A stretch of 64,000 bases of DNA, taken from positions 744,001 through 808,000 of the forward strand of contig OZ244596.1 of assembly GCA_965218235.1 (NCBI GenBank), read 5' to 3'. The position numbers and the translations under genes were made by a program. Below are positions 16,832 through 24,767 of this stretch, one piece after another; the stretch's first letter is position 1, and the number at the start of each line of letters is the position of its first letter. Under the pieces are notes generated by a model that was given only the letters and a program-made list of their open reading frames with translations, searched no databases and was not told the DNA's origin. Origin of the DNA: CADCWK01 sp965218235. Lineage in GTDB: Bacteria > Chloroflexota > Chloroflexia > Thermomicrobiales > UBA6265.

Positions 16832-17830
16832 GTGCGCCCCTACAGTGAGCTCGAGCGCTATCGCGAACTGACTCAAATGCAGCAGTATCTCGTTCACGAG
16901 TTCGTCGACGACTATCAGGACGGCGTCATGTCGCGGCGCGACATGATGTGCCGCGTCATGCACATCACCGGCGGCGTCGCCGCGACGGCAACCATCCTGA
17001 CGACGATGGGCGTCCTGACCGCCAGCGCCCAGGATGCTACCCCGGCCGCCGGCACGCCAAGCACCGCGACACCGAGTCCGGCGACGAGCCCACTCTCCGT
17101 CGCTGAGGGCGACCCACGCGTGACGTCCGCGACGATCACCTTCCCCGGCGGCGACGGCGCCGAAGTCACTGCCTACGAGGCCCGACCAGCGGCTGGCGAG
17201 GGCACGCCCTCGGGCTCAGCCCTGCCGCTGGTCCTGGTCTGTCACGAGAACCGGGGCCTCACCGACCATATCAAGGACGTCACCCGACGCTGGGCCAGCA
17301 ATGGCTACGCGGCCGTGGCGCCGGACCTCCTCAGCCGCGAGGGCGGGACGAGTGGTGTCGCTGATCCATCGCAGATTCCCAGCATCCTGAGCGACGGCGA
17401 CCCCAACCGGCACGTCGCCGACTTCCAGGCCGCTATCGTCCACTACCAGAGCGACGACACGGTCGACTCCGCCCGGATCGGCATGAATGGCTTCTGCTTC
17501 GGCGGCGGCATCACCTGGCGGACGATCGAGGCGGCTCCGGAGATCATCGCCGCCGCGCCGTTCTACGGACCACCCCCGCCACTGGAGGGCGTCCCGAACA
17601 TCCAGGCCGCCGTCCTGGGGGTCTACTCCGCGGACGCAGGCGACTTCGCCAACAACGGCCGGGATGAGCTCGAGGCGGCCCTGACGGCAGCCGACAAGAC
17701 GTTCCGGATTACCGCCTACCCCGGCACCGAGCACGCCTTCAACAACGACACCGGCCCGCGCTACAACGCCGAGCAGGCGGCTACCGCCTGGCAGGACACG
17801 CTCGACTGGTTCGGCCAGTACCTGGGCTGA
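16832..17830 (+). CDS. Tat-exported dienelactone hydrolase family protein
   Basis: A 332-residue alpha/beta hydrolase. Residues 34-68 hold a twin-arginine signal (SRRDMM, then a hydrophobic stretch ending in ASAQDATPA), preceded by an unusually long polar N-terminal region. A Thr/Pro-rich linker follows. The catalytic triad is readable as Cys in NGFCFGGG, Asp in YSADAGDF and His in TEHAFN. Such enzymes hydrolyse dienelactone or other esters outside the cell membrane. The GTG start at 16832 follows AGGAGG; the much longer upstream open frame is not supported. Confidence 0.88.
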   Translation: MRPYSELERYRELTQMQQYLVHEFVDDYQDGVMSRRDMMCRVMHITGGVAATATILTTMGVLTASAQDATPAAGTPSTATPSPATSPLSVAEGDPRVTSATITFPGGDGAEVTAYEARPAAGEGTPSGSALPLVLVCHENRGLTDHIKDVTRRWASNGYAAVAPDLLSREGGTSGVADPSQIPSILSDGDPNRHVADFQAAIVHYQSDDTVDSARIGMNGFCFGGGITWRTIEAAPEIIAAAPFYGPPPPLEGVPNIQAAVLGVYSADAGDFANNGRDELEAALTAADKTFRITAYPGTEHAFNNDTGPRYNAEQAATAWQDTLDWFGQYLG

Positions 17831-17860
17831 TCCTGCTTCGCTGCCCGCTCAGTGGCCGAT

Positions 17861-17892
17861 GACACCTCTTCCCGATGTTGAGAAGGGGTGTC
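17861..17892. terminator. hairpin between convergent genes
   Basis: An 11-bp stem (one G-U pair) with a 10-base loop, 31 bases after the hydrolase stop and 24 bases from the end of the minus-strand gene. It could serve both directions. There is no T-run. Confidence 0.45.
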
Positions 17893-17915
17893 GTCATGTC
17901 TCGCCTTGATGACGG

Positions 17916-18470
17916 TTATTCCTGAACCGGGACGATCTCGATCTGATCCTCGATCGGACCACAGGGCTGCCCGGAGAGCGGCTCGCCGAAGCGCTGCTGG
18001 AGGAGGCGTTCAAGGTCGCAGCGGTCCCCCAGCGACGTCTCGTCGCCCTGGCCGATCGAGGCGAGGTTGTAGGTGTGGCCGGTGGTCGAGACCGCGCCGG
18101 TGCCTCCCGCAGGGGTCGCGGCGTAGTACTGGGCGGCGTTCAGCACCCCGCCGGGCCGGGCTGGGGCGTCGCTGCCGTCCGGGTAACGATAGCCGCCGAT
18201 CCCGTAGCCCGGCGACGGCGCCGGGTTGGAGAGACAGGCGGTCCCATCGGCCGCGAAGACGACGCCGTAGTGGTTGCCGTCGACGTTGAGGTCGTCGAAG
18301 TCCTGCCCGCCGGCGCAGTTCCAGGAAACGACGAGCCAGCCAGCGTAGTTTTGCGGGACGACGTAGTCAACGATCGTCAGCCGGGCCTCGAGGATGGGCC
18401 GGACGACGATGATGAAGAGCAGGACGACGACCAGCGTGATCCCGGAGGAGACGAGCAGGCGACGGGTCAT
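17916..18470 (-). CDS. membrane-anchored hypothetical protein, tandem paralogue B
   Basis: A 184-residue protein with one N-terminal helix (residues 6-25) and a presumed extracytoplasmic domain. The domain shares an ordered set of motifs with the gene upstream: NYAGWLVVSWNC, a DGTACL turn, GIGGYRYPDGS, and a C-terminal block LGDRCDLERLLQQRF-GEP followed by CGPI. Three cysteines are in positions shared with the paralogue. The opening VPQNYAGWLVVSW recalls DUF6843-like domains, which I cannot verify. AAAGGA lies 6 bases before the ATG at 18470. Function unknown. Confidence 0.7.
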   Translation of the reverse strand: MTRRLLVSSGITLVVVLLFIIVVRPILEARLTIVDYVVPQNYAGWLVVSWNCAGGQDFDDLNVDGNHYGVVFAADGTACLSNPAPSPGYGIGGYRYPDGSDAPARPGGVLNAAQYYAATPAGGTGAVSTTGHTYNLASIGQGDETSLGDRCDLERLLQQRFGEPLSGQPCGPIEDQIEIVPVQE

Positions 18471-18610
18471 GCGGTTCCTTTGGGCGACACGGACGACGGC
18501 CATGAACTGCGACCGGTTCGACAAGGATAGTGCGTCGCCATCGTGACGATGGGCGCTCATTCCGTGCCGGCCGGATCGCGCCCCAGCCGAAGCTGATCGG
18601 TCGCCTGGCC

Positions 18611-19246
18611 CTACACCCCCTCAACCTGTCTGATCGGGATCGGGCCGCAGGTCGTGGCCGTCGGCGGCTCCGCGAACCGCTCCCGCATGAAGCGGTCGAG
18701 GTCGCAGCGGTCGCCGAGTTGAAGCCCCTCCTTCGGGAAGGTCTCCGCCGCGTCGTCCGCGTTCGGAACCGACCGGACCTCGACCCAGGCGATGTCATAG
18801 CGGTGATCGGTCGAGCCGCCGATCGGTGGGTCGATGGTCGTCGTGCCGGGAGCATCCGGGCTGACGCTCGTCGGTCCGGCCCACAGGAACGGCGACGCGA
18901 CGAGGTGCACGCCATCGTCGGCGTTCCCGTCGCTAAGCCGGGACGCGTAGCGGTAACCGACCACGGTGTAGCCAGACGCTGGCAGGTCGTCCACTAGGCA
19001 GAGCGTGCCATCGTCCGCGAACACGGGTTCGTATCGCCGCCCATTGACAATTGAATCGGCGAGGCGCTGGCCATTCTCGCAGTTCCAGCTTACGACGAGC
19101 CAGCCCGAGTAGTTCTTCGCCACCTGGAACACCACCAGGACCGGCTGGGCGCCTCGTAATGACGAGAAGCCAAACGCGGCAGCCACGATGATGACGAGCG
19201 TGAGCACGACCGCGGTCGCGACCAGACCGGAACGCCTCTGTACCAT
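18611..19246 (-). CDS. membrane-anchored hypothetical protein, tandem paralogue A
   Basis: A 211-residue paralogue of the next gene: N-terminal helix at about residues 10-28, then NYSGWLVVSWNC, DGTLCL, YTVVGYRYAS and the terminal block LGDRCDLDRFMRERF with CGPI. It has an additional insert of about 30 residues before the last block. Cysteine positions match paralogue B, suggesting a disulfide-stabilised domain outside the membrane. The ATG at 19246 is preceded by GCAGG; a GTG at 19261 is possible. The pair arose by tandem duplication followed by strong divergence. Confidence 0.7.
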   Translation of the reverse strand: MVQRRSGLVATAVVLTLVIIVAAAFGFSSLRGAQPVLVVFQVAKNYSGWLVVSWNCENGQRLADSIVNGRRYEPVFADDGTLCLVDDLPASGYTVVGYRYASRLSDGNADDGVHLVASPFLWAGPTSVSPDAPGTTTIDPPIGGSTDHRYDIAWVEVRSVPNADDAAETFPKEGLQLGDRCDLDRFMRERFAEPPTATTCGPIPIRQVEGV

Positions 19247-19379
19247 GAACCTGCCCACCACTGCTCTCGCCCAGCCACTGACCGGTCAGGTCCTCAGACC
19301 GACGCCAGGTCGCTGGAGCCACTATCGCCGACACCAATAGGACGTGATCCCACCCTTGGTTGTGACAGCGTCCAGGGTG

Positions 19380-19398
19380 CCGGACAATGGATGTCCGG
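19380..19398 (-). terminator. small hairpin after the dehydratase gene
   Basis: A perfect 7-bp stem (CCGGACA/TGTCCGG) with a 5-base loop, 40 bases past the UxaA-type stop on the minus strand; no T-run. Confidence 0.35.
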
Positions 19399-19438
19399 AC
19401 CGAGCCACCGACTGCATAGGTGCCCCAAGGTTGGCTGT

Positions 19439-21046
19439 CTACAGCGTCGCGCCCAGAATCCAGGGGTTGTACTCCTCTTCGCCGAGCCCGTCCGCCTCGC
19501 TCTTGCTCTGCTTGCCGGAGGCGACGGCGATGATCTCGTCGAAGATCTCGCGGCCGACATCGGCCAGCGGCACGCCGTCCAGCACCCGGCCGGCGTTGAT
19601 GTCCATGTCCGGCTCCTGCTTCGCATACAGGGTGCTGTTGGTCGCGATCTTGATGCTGGGGCTGGGCTTGAAGCCGAAGGCCGAGCCGCGGCCGGTCGTG
19701 AAGACGGCCACCTGGCAGCCGCCCGCGACCTGGCCCGTGACCGAGACCGGGTCGAAGCCGGGCGTGTCCATGTGGACGAAGCCGCGCTCCGTCACCCGTT
19801 CGGCGTACCCGACGACCTGCGTCATCGGTGTCGTGCCGGCCTTGGCGATCGCGCCGAGCGACTTCTCGTAGATCGTCGTCAGCCCACCGAGCTTGTTGCC
19901 CGGCGACGGGTTGTTGTCGATGCTGGCTCCGTTCATCGCGGTGTACTGTTCCCACCAGTGGATCCGCTCGATCAGCGCCTCGCCGACCGCCTGGCTGGCC
20001 GCCCGGCGGGTCAGCAGATGCTCGCCGCCGTAGACCTCGCTGGTCTCGCCGAGCACGACCGTCCCGCCCTGCTGGACGATGAGGTCGGCGGCGACGCCGA
20101 GGGCCGGGTTGGCCGTCACGCCGGACCAGGTGTCGGAGCCGCCGCACTGGAGCGCGACCATCAGCTCGCTGACCGGGACCGGCTCCCGCGTCGCCCGGTT
20201 GGCGAGCGGCAGCAGGTCCTCGACCGCCCGGATACCGGCCTCGACCGTCTTCCGGAAGCCGCCGTCCTCCTGGATCGTCAAGACCAGCGGCCGCTTGCCG
20301 TCGGCGGCCTCGGCCAGACCGGTGGCGTCGATCAGGTCGTCGGGCTGGTTGGTCTCGCAGCCGAGGCTGAGGATGACGTAGCCCGCGACGTTGGGGTGGT
20401 TGACCATCCCAGCCTGGGTCCGCTGGAACTGAAGGAGGGCCTCGCTGCCGTAGTGGGCGCCGCAGCCGCCCTTGGTCGGGAAGCCGATGACCCCGTCAAC
20501 GTTCGGGAACGCGTCGAGCATCCCCGGGGTGGCGAAGTGCTCCACGACGCGGCGCGTCGCGGTCGATGAGCAGTTGACCGAGGCCAGCACGGCGACGAAG
20601 TTCCGCGTGCCGAACCGGCCGTCATGGCGCCGGTAGCCGAGGAACGTCCGCCGCTCCGCCTCCGGGACGTACTGGACCGGAACGCACTCGGCCCCGATCT
20701 CGTAGAGCGCCGACCGGTCGAAGTCCCGGACGGCGAGGTTCTGGGAGTGAACGTGCTGGCCCCGCCCGATCGCCTGGGTCGCGAAGCCGATGATCTGGCC
20801 GTAACGCCGGACCGGTTCGCCCTCGGCGATGTCCCGCAGGGCGAACTTGTGGCCAGCCGGGATGACGCCCCGCGTCTCGAGGTCGGCCCCGCCGTCCGGC
20901 AGCGCGGTCAGGGTCGTCCGGGGAACCAGCGCCTGCTTGGCGATCGCGACGTTGTCGATCGCGTTGAGGGCGACCGCGACGGTGTCGAACACCAGCGGCT
21001 CCCGGCTCCGGGTCTGTAGCTGTACGCCGCCGAGTGTCTGGGCCAT
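19439..21046 (-). CDS. UxaA family sugar-acid dehydratase
   Basis: A 535-residue protein of the altronate/galactarate dehydratase family. The N-terminal SAF domain (about residues 20-100) has DNVAIAKQAL, IPAGHKFAL and GQHVHSQN. The C-terminal catalytic part begins with the GYRRHDGRFGTRNF motif. The family removes water from hexonates or aldarates to give 2-keto-3-deoxy acids. AAGGA lies 7 bases before the ATG at 21046. It is the last gene of a minus-strand set with an SDR, a cyclase-family hydrolase and a GH29 fucosidase, so fuconate or a related sugar acid is a plausible substrate (inference). Confidence 0.9.
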   Translation of the reverse strand: MAQTLGGVQLQTRSREPLVFDTVAVALNAIDNVAIAKQALVPRTTLTALPDGGADLETRGVIPAGHKFALRDIAEGEPVRRYGQIIGFATQAIGRGQHVHSQNLAVRDFDRSALYEIGAECVPVQYVPEAERRTFLGYRRHDGRFGTRNFVAVLASVNCSSTATRRVVEHFATPGMLDAFPNVDGVIGFPTKGGCGAHYGSEALLQFQRTQAGMVNHPNVAGYVILSLGCETNQPDDLIDATGLAEAADGKRPLVLTIQEDGGFRKTVEAGIRAVEDLLPLANRATREPVPVSELMVALQCGGSDTWSGVTANPALGVAADLIVQQGGTVVLGETSEVYGGEHLLTRRAASQAVGEALIERIHWWEQYTAMNGASIDNNPSPGNKLGGLTTIYEKSLGAIAKAGTTPMTQVVGYAERVTERGFVHMDTPGFDPVSVTGQVAGGCQVAVFTTGRGSAFGFKPSPSIKIATNSTLYAKQEPDMDINAGRVLDGVPLADVGREIFDEIIAVASGKQSKSEADGLGEEEYNPWILGATL

Positions 21047-21092
21047 CGGGGTTCCTTCTCTCACATCGATAGGGCGGGGAATCGTCTCACCG

Positions 21093-21872
21093 TCAGCGGG
21101 CAGTCCAGCCGCCGTCCAGCACCATCGCCGCGCCGGTGACGTAGCCGGCTTCCTCGGACGCCAGGTAGAGCGCCATCGGGGCGATGTCGTCCGGCCGGCC
21201 CATCCGGCCGATCGGCTGGCGGGCGTGGAGCGCCTTGCGGGTCTCGTCCTCCTCACCGGCGTGGTAGCGATGGAGGTAATTATCAACGAACGGCGTCTCG
21301 ACCGTCCCGGGACAGATGCAGTTGCAGCGGATGCCCTGCTCGACGTAGTCCATCGCGACGGACTGCGTCATCGAGATGACGGCTCCCTTGGTCGCCCCGT
21401 AGGCGAACCGGCGCGGGACGGCGATCTGCCCGGCCACCGAGGCGATGTTGACCAGCGCTCCGCCCGGCCGTTCCTGGGTGGTCATCTGCTCGACCGCCGC
21501 CTTGCAGCCGTGGTAGACGCCGTCGACGTTGACCCGGAACAGGCGGTGAAAGTCGTCCGGCTCGGTCTCCGTGACACTGCCGACCATCCCGATCCCGGCG
21601 TTGTTGACCATGATGTCCAGTCGCCCGTCCGCCGCGACGACGGTGGCGACCGCCGCCCGGACCGACCCGAGGCTGGTCACGTCCATCTCGACGAACCCGG
21701 CCCGGCCGCCGGATTCAGCGATCTCGGCCACGACGGCCATGCCGCGCTCCCGGCTCAGGTCACCGACCCAGACCGACGTCCCGTAGTCGGCGTAGAGCTG
21801 GGCGATCGCCCGGCCAATCCCCGAGCCCGCCCCGGTGATCAGCGCCGTCTTCCCCGTCAGATCGAACAGCAT
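21093..21872 (-). CDS. SDR family oxidoreductase, possibly deoxy-sugar dehydrogenase
   Basis: A 259-residue classical short-chain dehydrogenase. TGAGSGIG near residue 11 binds the dinucleotide, followed by an Asp in VGDLSR that favours NAD over NADP. NNAG and the Ser-Tyr-Lys triad (IASVAG, then YGATK) are intact. The segment IRCNCICPGTVETPF resembles 2-keto-3-deoxy-L-fuconate and related sugar-acid dehydrogenases, consistent with the neighbouring fucosidase and dehydratase. AAAGGA precedes the ATG at 21872 by 9 bases. The gap to the dehydratase is 46 bases, so an operon is likely. Confidence 0.9.
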   Translation of the reverse strand: MLFDLTGKTALITGAGSGIGRAIAQLYADYGTSVWVGDLSRERGMAVVAEIAESGGRAGFVEMDVTSLGSVRAAVATVVAADGRLDIMVNNAGIGMVGSVTETEPDDFHRLFRVNVDGVYHGCKAAVEQMTTQERPGGALVNIASVAGQIAVPRRFAYGATKGAVISMTQSVAMDYVEQGIRCNCICPGTVETPFVDNYLHRYHAGEEDETRKALHARQPIGRMGRPDDIAPMALYLASEEAGYVTGAAMVLDGGWTAR

Positions 21873-21923
21873 CGTCACAGTCCTTTCATCGTCGACCAAC
21901 AACACCGCCGCAGCAGCCCGTCC

Positions 21924-22074
21924 GTAGGGTCACGGGCTTGCCCTGACCGGCGCCCGCAGGCGCCATCGCCCCGCAGGGCGATAACCCTGCTCGCGACATG
22001 GATGGTCAGGGCGAACGCCGGTTTCGTCTACGCATGGCGCCTTGCGGCGCGGACAAGGCAAGCCGTGTCCCTAC
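21924..22074. repeat. dispersed folded repeat element, copy 2
   Basis: A 151-bp copy of the element at 2844-3012, lying between the SDR gene and the cyclase gene inside the sugar cluster. Terminal inverted repeats (GTAGGGTCACGG and CCGTGTCCCTAC) are closer to perfect than in copy 1. The GGCGCC-CGCA-GGCGCC and ATCGCCC-CGCA-GGGCGAT hairpins are identical to copy 1, and the right-end hairpin is GCGCC-TTGC-GGCGC. Transcription of the operon must cross it, so it may act as an RNA fold. Confidence 0.75.
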
Positions 22075-22158
22075 GACGAACCGACGCCCGTTTCGGTGCG
22101 ATGCGACCAACGCCAGCGTACCGAGAGCCATGCCTCAACCCCCTTGAACCCACCCCAA

Positions 22159-23064
22159 TCAGATCACGGCGATGGGCCGGATCCAGGAACCGGTCGCGCC
22201 GCGGATCTTCAGCGGCAGGGCGCAGAACAGGAACTCGCTCGCCCCCGTCTCGTGGAGCGGTTCGAGGTCGATCCACTCCAGCAGATGCACCCCTCGCCGG
22301 TAGAGCATCTCGACGTGGAGGTGCCGCGACCAGTCGGCGGTCGGGTTCGGCTCGACGCTCGGATTGTCGGCCCCGACGACCGCCATGCCCTGATCGTAGA
22401 GCCAGATCGCGGCGTCGACCCCCAGACCGGGGGTCGGGCCGGCCCAGCGGGCCGGGTCGCCGTAGTCGCGCATCTTGCCCGTCCGAACCAGGACGGCGTC
22501 GCCGGAGCGGACCGCCAGCCCCCGCCGGTCCAGCGCCGACCGGACCTGTCCGACCGAGATCACCATGTCCGCCGGGAGCTGGTCGACGCCCTCGTCGGCG
22601 GCGATGTCGAGCAGCAGACCGCGGGTCAGGACCGGCGCGACGGTCTCGATCCCGGCGTGGGTCCAGCCGAAGTCACGCTCATGCTCGGCCGCCGTGCCGC
22701 CGCCGAAGACACGGCCATCGAGCTGGACGTGGGCGAAGGCGTCGAAGTGGGTGCCGGTGTGCGGCGTCCCCTGAATCAGTTCGGTCGAGAACGTCGTCCC
22801 GGCGGTGTCGTTCTCGCGGGCGAAGTCGGTCGTCGTCCGGTGGCGCAGGACCTGGAAGGGCGCGAAGGCGTCGTCCTGCCCCCGGCCCTTCGGCATGTCC
22901 CGGCTCAGGACCGAGCCGAGGTCGATCACCCGCCCGATCGTCGGAATCGCGAGGGCGGCCATTGTCACACCGGCGGTGATCCGGCTCAGCGCACCACGCG
23001 GGTGGGTCTCGACCTGGTCGGGGTGCGGCGGCAGGGGCGGGCTGGCGAATGTGGTCCCGGTCAT
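22159..23064 (-). CDS. cyclase family protein (kynurenine formamidase-like hydrolase)
   Basis: A 301-residue member of the cyclase family (PF04199 type). The metal-binding motif is HTGTHFDAFAHV near residue 99, close to the usual HxGTHxDxPxH but with Phe-Ala where Pro is common. Members hydrolyse amides or esters such as N-formylkynurenine. Next to a fucosidase and sugar-acid enzymes it might open a sugar lactone, which is inference. The ATG at 23064 has GGAG about 11 bases upstream. The fucosidase stop is 72 bases upstream. Confidence 0.85.
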   Translation of the reverse strand: MTGTTFASPPLPPHPDQVETHPRGALSRITAGVTMAALAIPTIGRVIDLGSVLSRDMPKGRGQDDAFAPFQVLRHRTTTDFARENDTAGTTFSTELIQGTPHTGTHFDAFAHVQLDGRVFGGGTAAEHERDFGWTHAGIETVAPVLTRGLLLDIAADEGVDQLPADMVISVGQVRSALDRRGLAVRSGDAVLVRTGKMRDYGDPARWAGPTPGLGVDAAIWLYDQGMAVVGADNPSVEPNPTADWSRHLHVEMLYRRGVHLLEWIDLEPLHETGASEFLFCALPLKIRGATGSWIRPIAVI

Positions 23065-23136
23065 ACGAGTGACGCTCCATCGCGAGGTGACATCGAGGCC
23101 GCGGCCGTTCTCGCCGAGCGGCCTCGGCATCATCCC

Positions 23137-24525
23137 CTATTCGGTCAGCCGGCGTGGGAGCGGGCTGATGGCGAAGCTGTGGGCCGGCGAGTCAGACAGC
23201 CCGTCCGGGACGACCAGCGTCAGCGCACTACCCTCCTGACGCCACTCGACCGGTGCGCCGCTCGCCAGCACCCGGACGGTTGTACCGTGCTCCGCGACGA
23301 GGCCGTCGAGCCGGTGCGGTCCGGCGGCGGGTTGGCCCAGGAACGTCGCGAACAGGTCGTCGGTCTTCGCCGTGAACCGGACATCGCCGCCGACGTCAGT
23401 CGTCGCCGCGGCGATCTCCCACGGCCGCGTGCCGTAGATCGCCTCGCCGTTGGCCTCCAGCCAGGCGCCGGTCTCCAGCAGCCGCTCGACCTGCTCCGGC
23501 TGGAGGGTCGCGTCGCCCCTCGGTCCGGTGTTGAGGAGCAGGTTACCGTTCTTGCTGACGACGTCGACCAGCAGGTGGACGATCGCGGCCGAGGACAGGA
23601 ACGAGCGGGCGTCCTCGGTCCGGTTGTAGCCAAAGGAGAAGCCGATCCCGCGGGTCGCCTCCCACTTCGCCGGCCGGGTCTCGCCGTAGGACGAGTACTC
23701 AGGTGTCGTGATGTCGTAGGGCGGGTCGGTCCGCGGGCCGCCGTCGGTGCCGCGCTGGGAGAACCGGTCGTTGATGACCCCGTCCGGAACCGACGCGTAG
23801 TAGTCCGCGAACAGCCGGTCGAGGTCCGACCGGGCCGGGTAGGAGATGTCGTTCCACATCAGGGCCGGCTGGTAGCGCTCGATCAGCTCGCGCCAGTGGG
23901 CGTCGGCGTAGGCGACGTACTGGGCCGACTCCGGCGTGGCCGCCTGGACATCGGTGTGTCCGACCACGCCGTTCGGCTCGATGCTCCAGTCGATCCCGCC
24001 GGAGTAGTAGGTCCCGAACCGGAGCCCGGCCGACGCCGATGCGGACGCCAGCTCGCCGATCAGGTCACGGGACGGGTGATAGTCGCCGTAGCGAGGATTC
24101 GGGACGGCGCTGGGCCAGAGCCGGTAGCCATCGTGGTGCTTGGTCGTCGGCACGATGTAGCGCGCCCCGGCCCGGCGGAAGACATCCAGCCACTCAGCCG
24201 GATCCCAGGTCGCGACCCCTTCCTCGAACGGCGTCCGGAAGTCCTCGTAGCGAAAATCCTGGCCGTAGTGCTCGGCGTGGAAGCGGCTGGTCGAGCTGCC
24301 GGGGATCCGCATCGTGTTCCAGTACCACTCGGCGTAGGCGTTCTCCCGGAACCACTCCTCCCAGTCGCCGGCCTGCTGAACATCGTTCAGCGTCCGGTTG
24401 GCGGGGGCAAAGCCGGGGACGGAGTACAGCCCCCAGTGGATGAAGATGCCGAACTTGGCGTCGCCGTACCACCGCGGCGTCGGCCGACCGGAGGTGTTGG
24501 GCTGGTCGTGCTCGATGATGACCAA
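23137..24525 (-). CDS. alpha-L-fucosidase, GH29
   Basis: A 462-residue glycoside hydrolase family 29 enzyme that releases L-fucose from glycans. Substrate-binding His30 is in FIHWG, His130-His131 are in KHHDG, and the catalytic nucleophile is Asp226 in MWNDISYP. There is no signal peptide, so it should be cytoplasmic and act on imported oligosaccharides; no sugar transporter is adjacent. The start is a TTG with AGGAG 8 bases upstream. It is the first gene of the four-gene minus-strand set and is divergent from the FAD oxidoreductase gene. Confidence 0.93.
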   Translation of the reverse strand: MVIIEHDQPNTSGRPTPRWYGDAKFGIFIHWGLYSVPGFAPANRTLNDVQQAGDWEEWFRENAYAEWYWNTMRIPGSSTSRFHAEHYGQDFRYEDFRTPFEEGVATWDPAEWLDVFRRAGARYIVPTTKHHDGYRLWPSAVPNPRYGDYHPSRDLIGELASASASAGLRFGTYYSGGIDWSIEPNGVVGHTDVQAATPESAQYVAYADAHWRELIERYQPALMWNDISYPARSDLDRLFADYYASVPDGVINDRFSQRGTDGGPRTDPPYDITTPEYSSYGETRPAKWEATRGIGFSFGYNRTEDARSFLSSAAIVHLLVDVVSKNGNLLLNTGPRGDATLQPEQVERLLETGAWLEANGEAIYGTRPWEIAAATTDVGGDVRFTAKTDDLFATFLGQPAAGPHRLDGLVAEHGTTVRVLASGAPVEWRQEGSALTLVVPDGLSDSPAHSFAISPLPRRLTE

Positions 24526-24629
24526 GGGAGTGCTCCTGTGGGCGACTCGCGATGAGGGGCCAGCGCTGGCCCTCCGGCTCGTCCCGGCAGCGTATGGCGA
24601 CCGGCTACGGAGCGCAACAGGCCGGGTCG

Positions 24630-24714
24630 TGACGCATCAATTTTGCTGTTCTGGCAAATATCCTTGCCGATCGGAAGGTAGGGAGTCAATACTCTCATGA
24701 GATGACGTATCAAT
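24630..24714. promoter_or_regulatory. two near-identical 12-mers in a divergent intergenic region
   Basis: TGACGCATCAAT at 24630-24641 and TGACGTATCAAT at 24703-24714 (one mismatch, 73 bases apart). They flank an AT-rich stretch between the fucosidase and FAD oxidoreductase genes. They may be binding sites for one regulator; no regulator gene is adjacent. Confidence 0.35.
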
Positions 24715-24767
24715 GGAACAGCGGCGGTCGTGACCCGATCGTCGGTCGCATTCTGAGAGGACGAACA

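Noticed and set aside
22042..24555. An 837-codon plus-strand ORF opposite the cyclase and fucosidase genes
   Set aside because: It is an antisense shadow of GC-rich genes; composition is Arg/Pro/Gly-rich and repetitive, and the minus strand holds two clear enzyme families.
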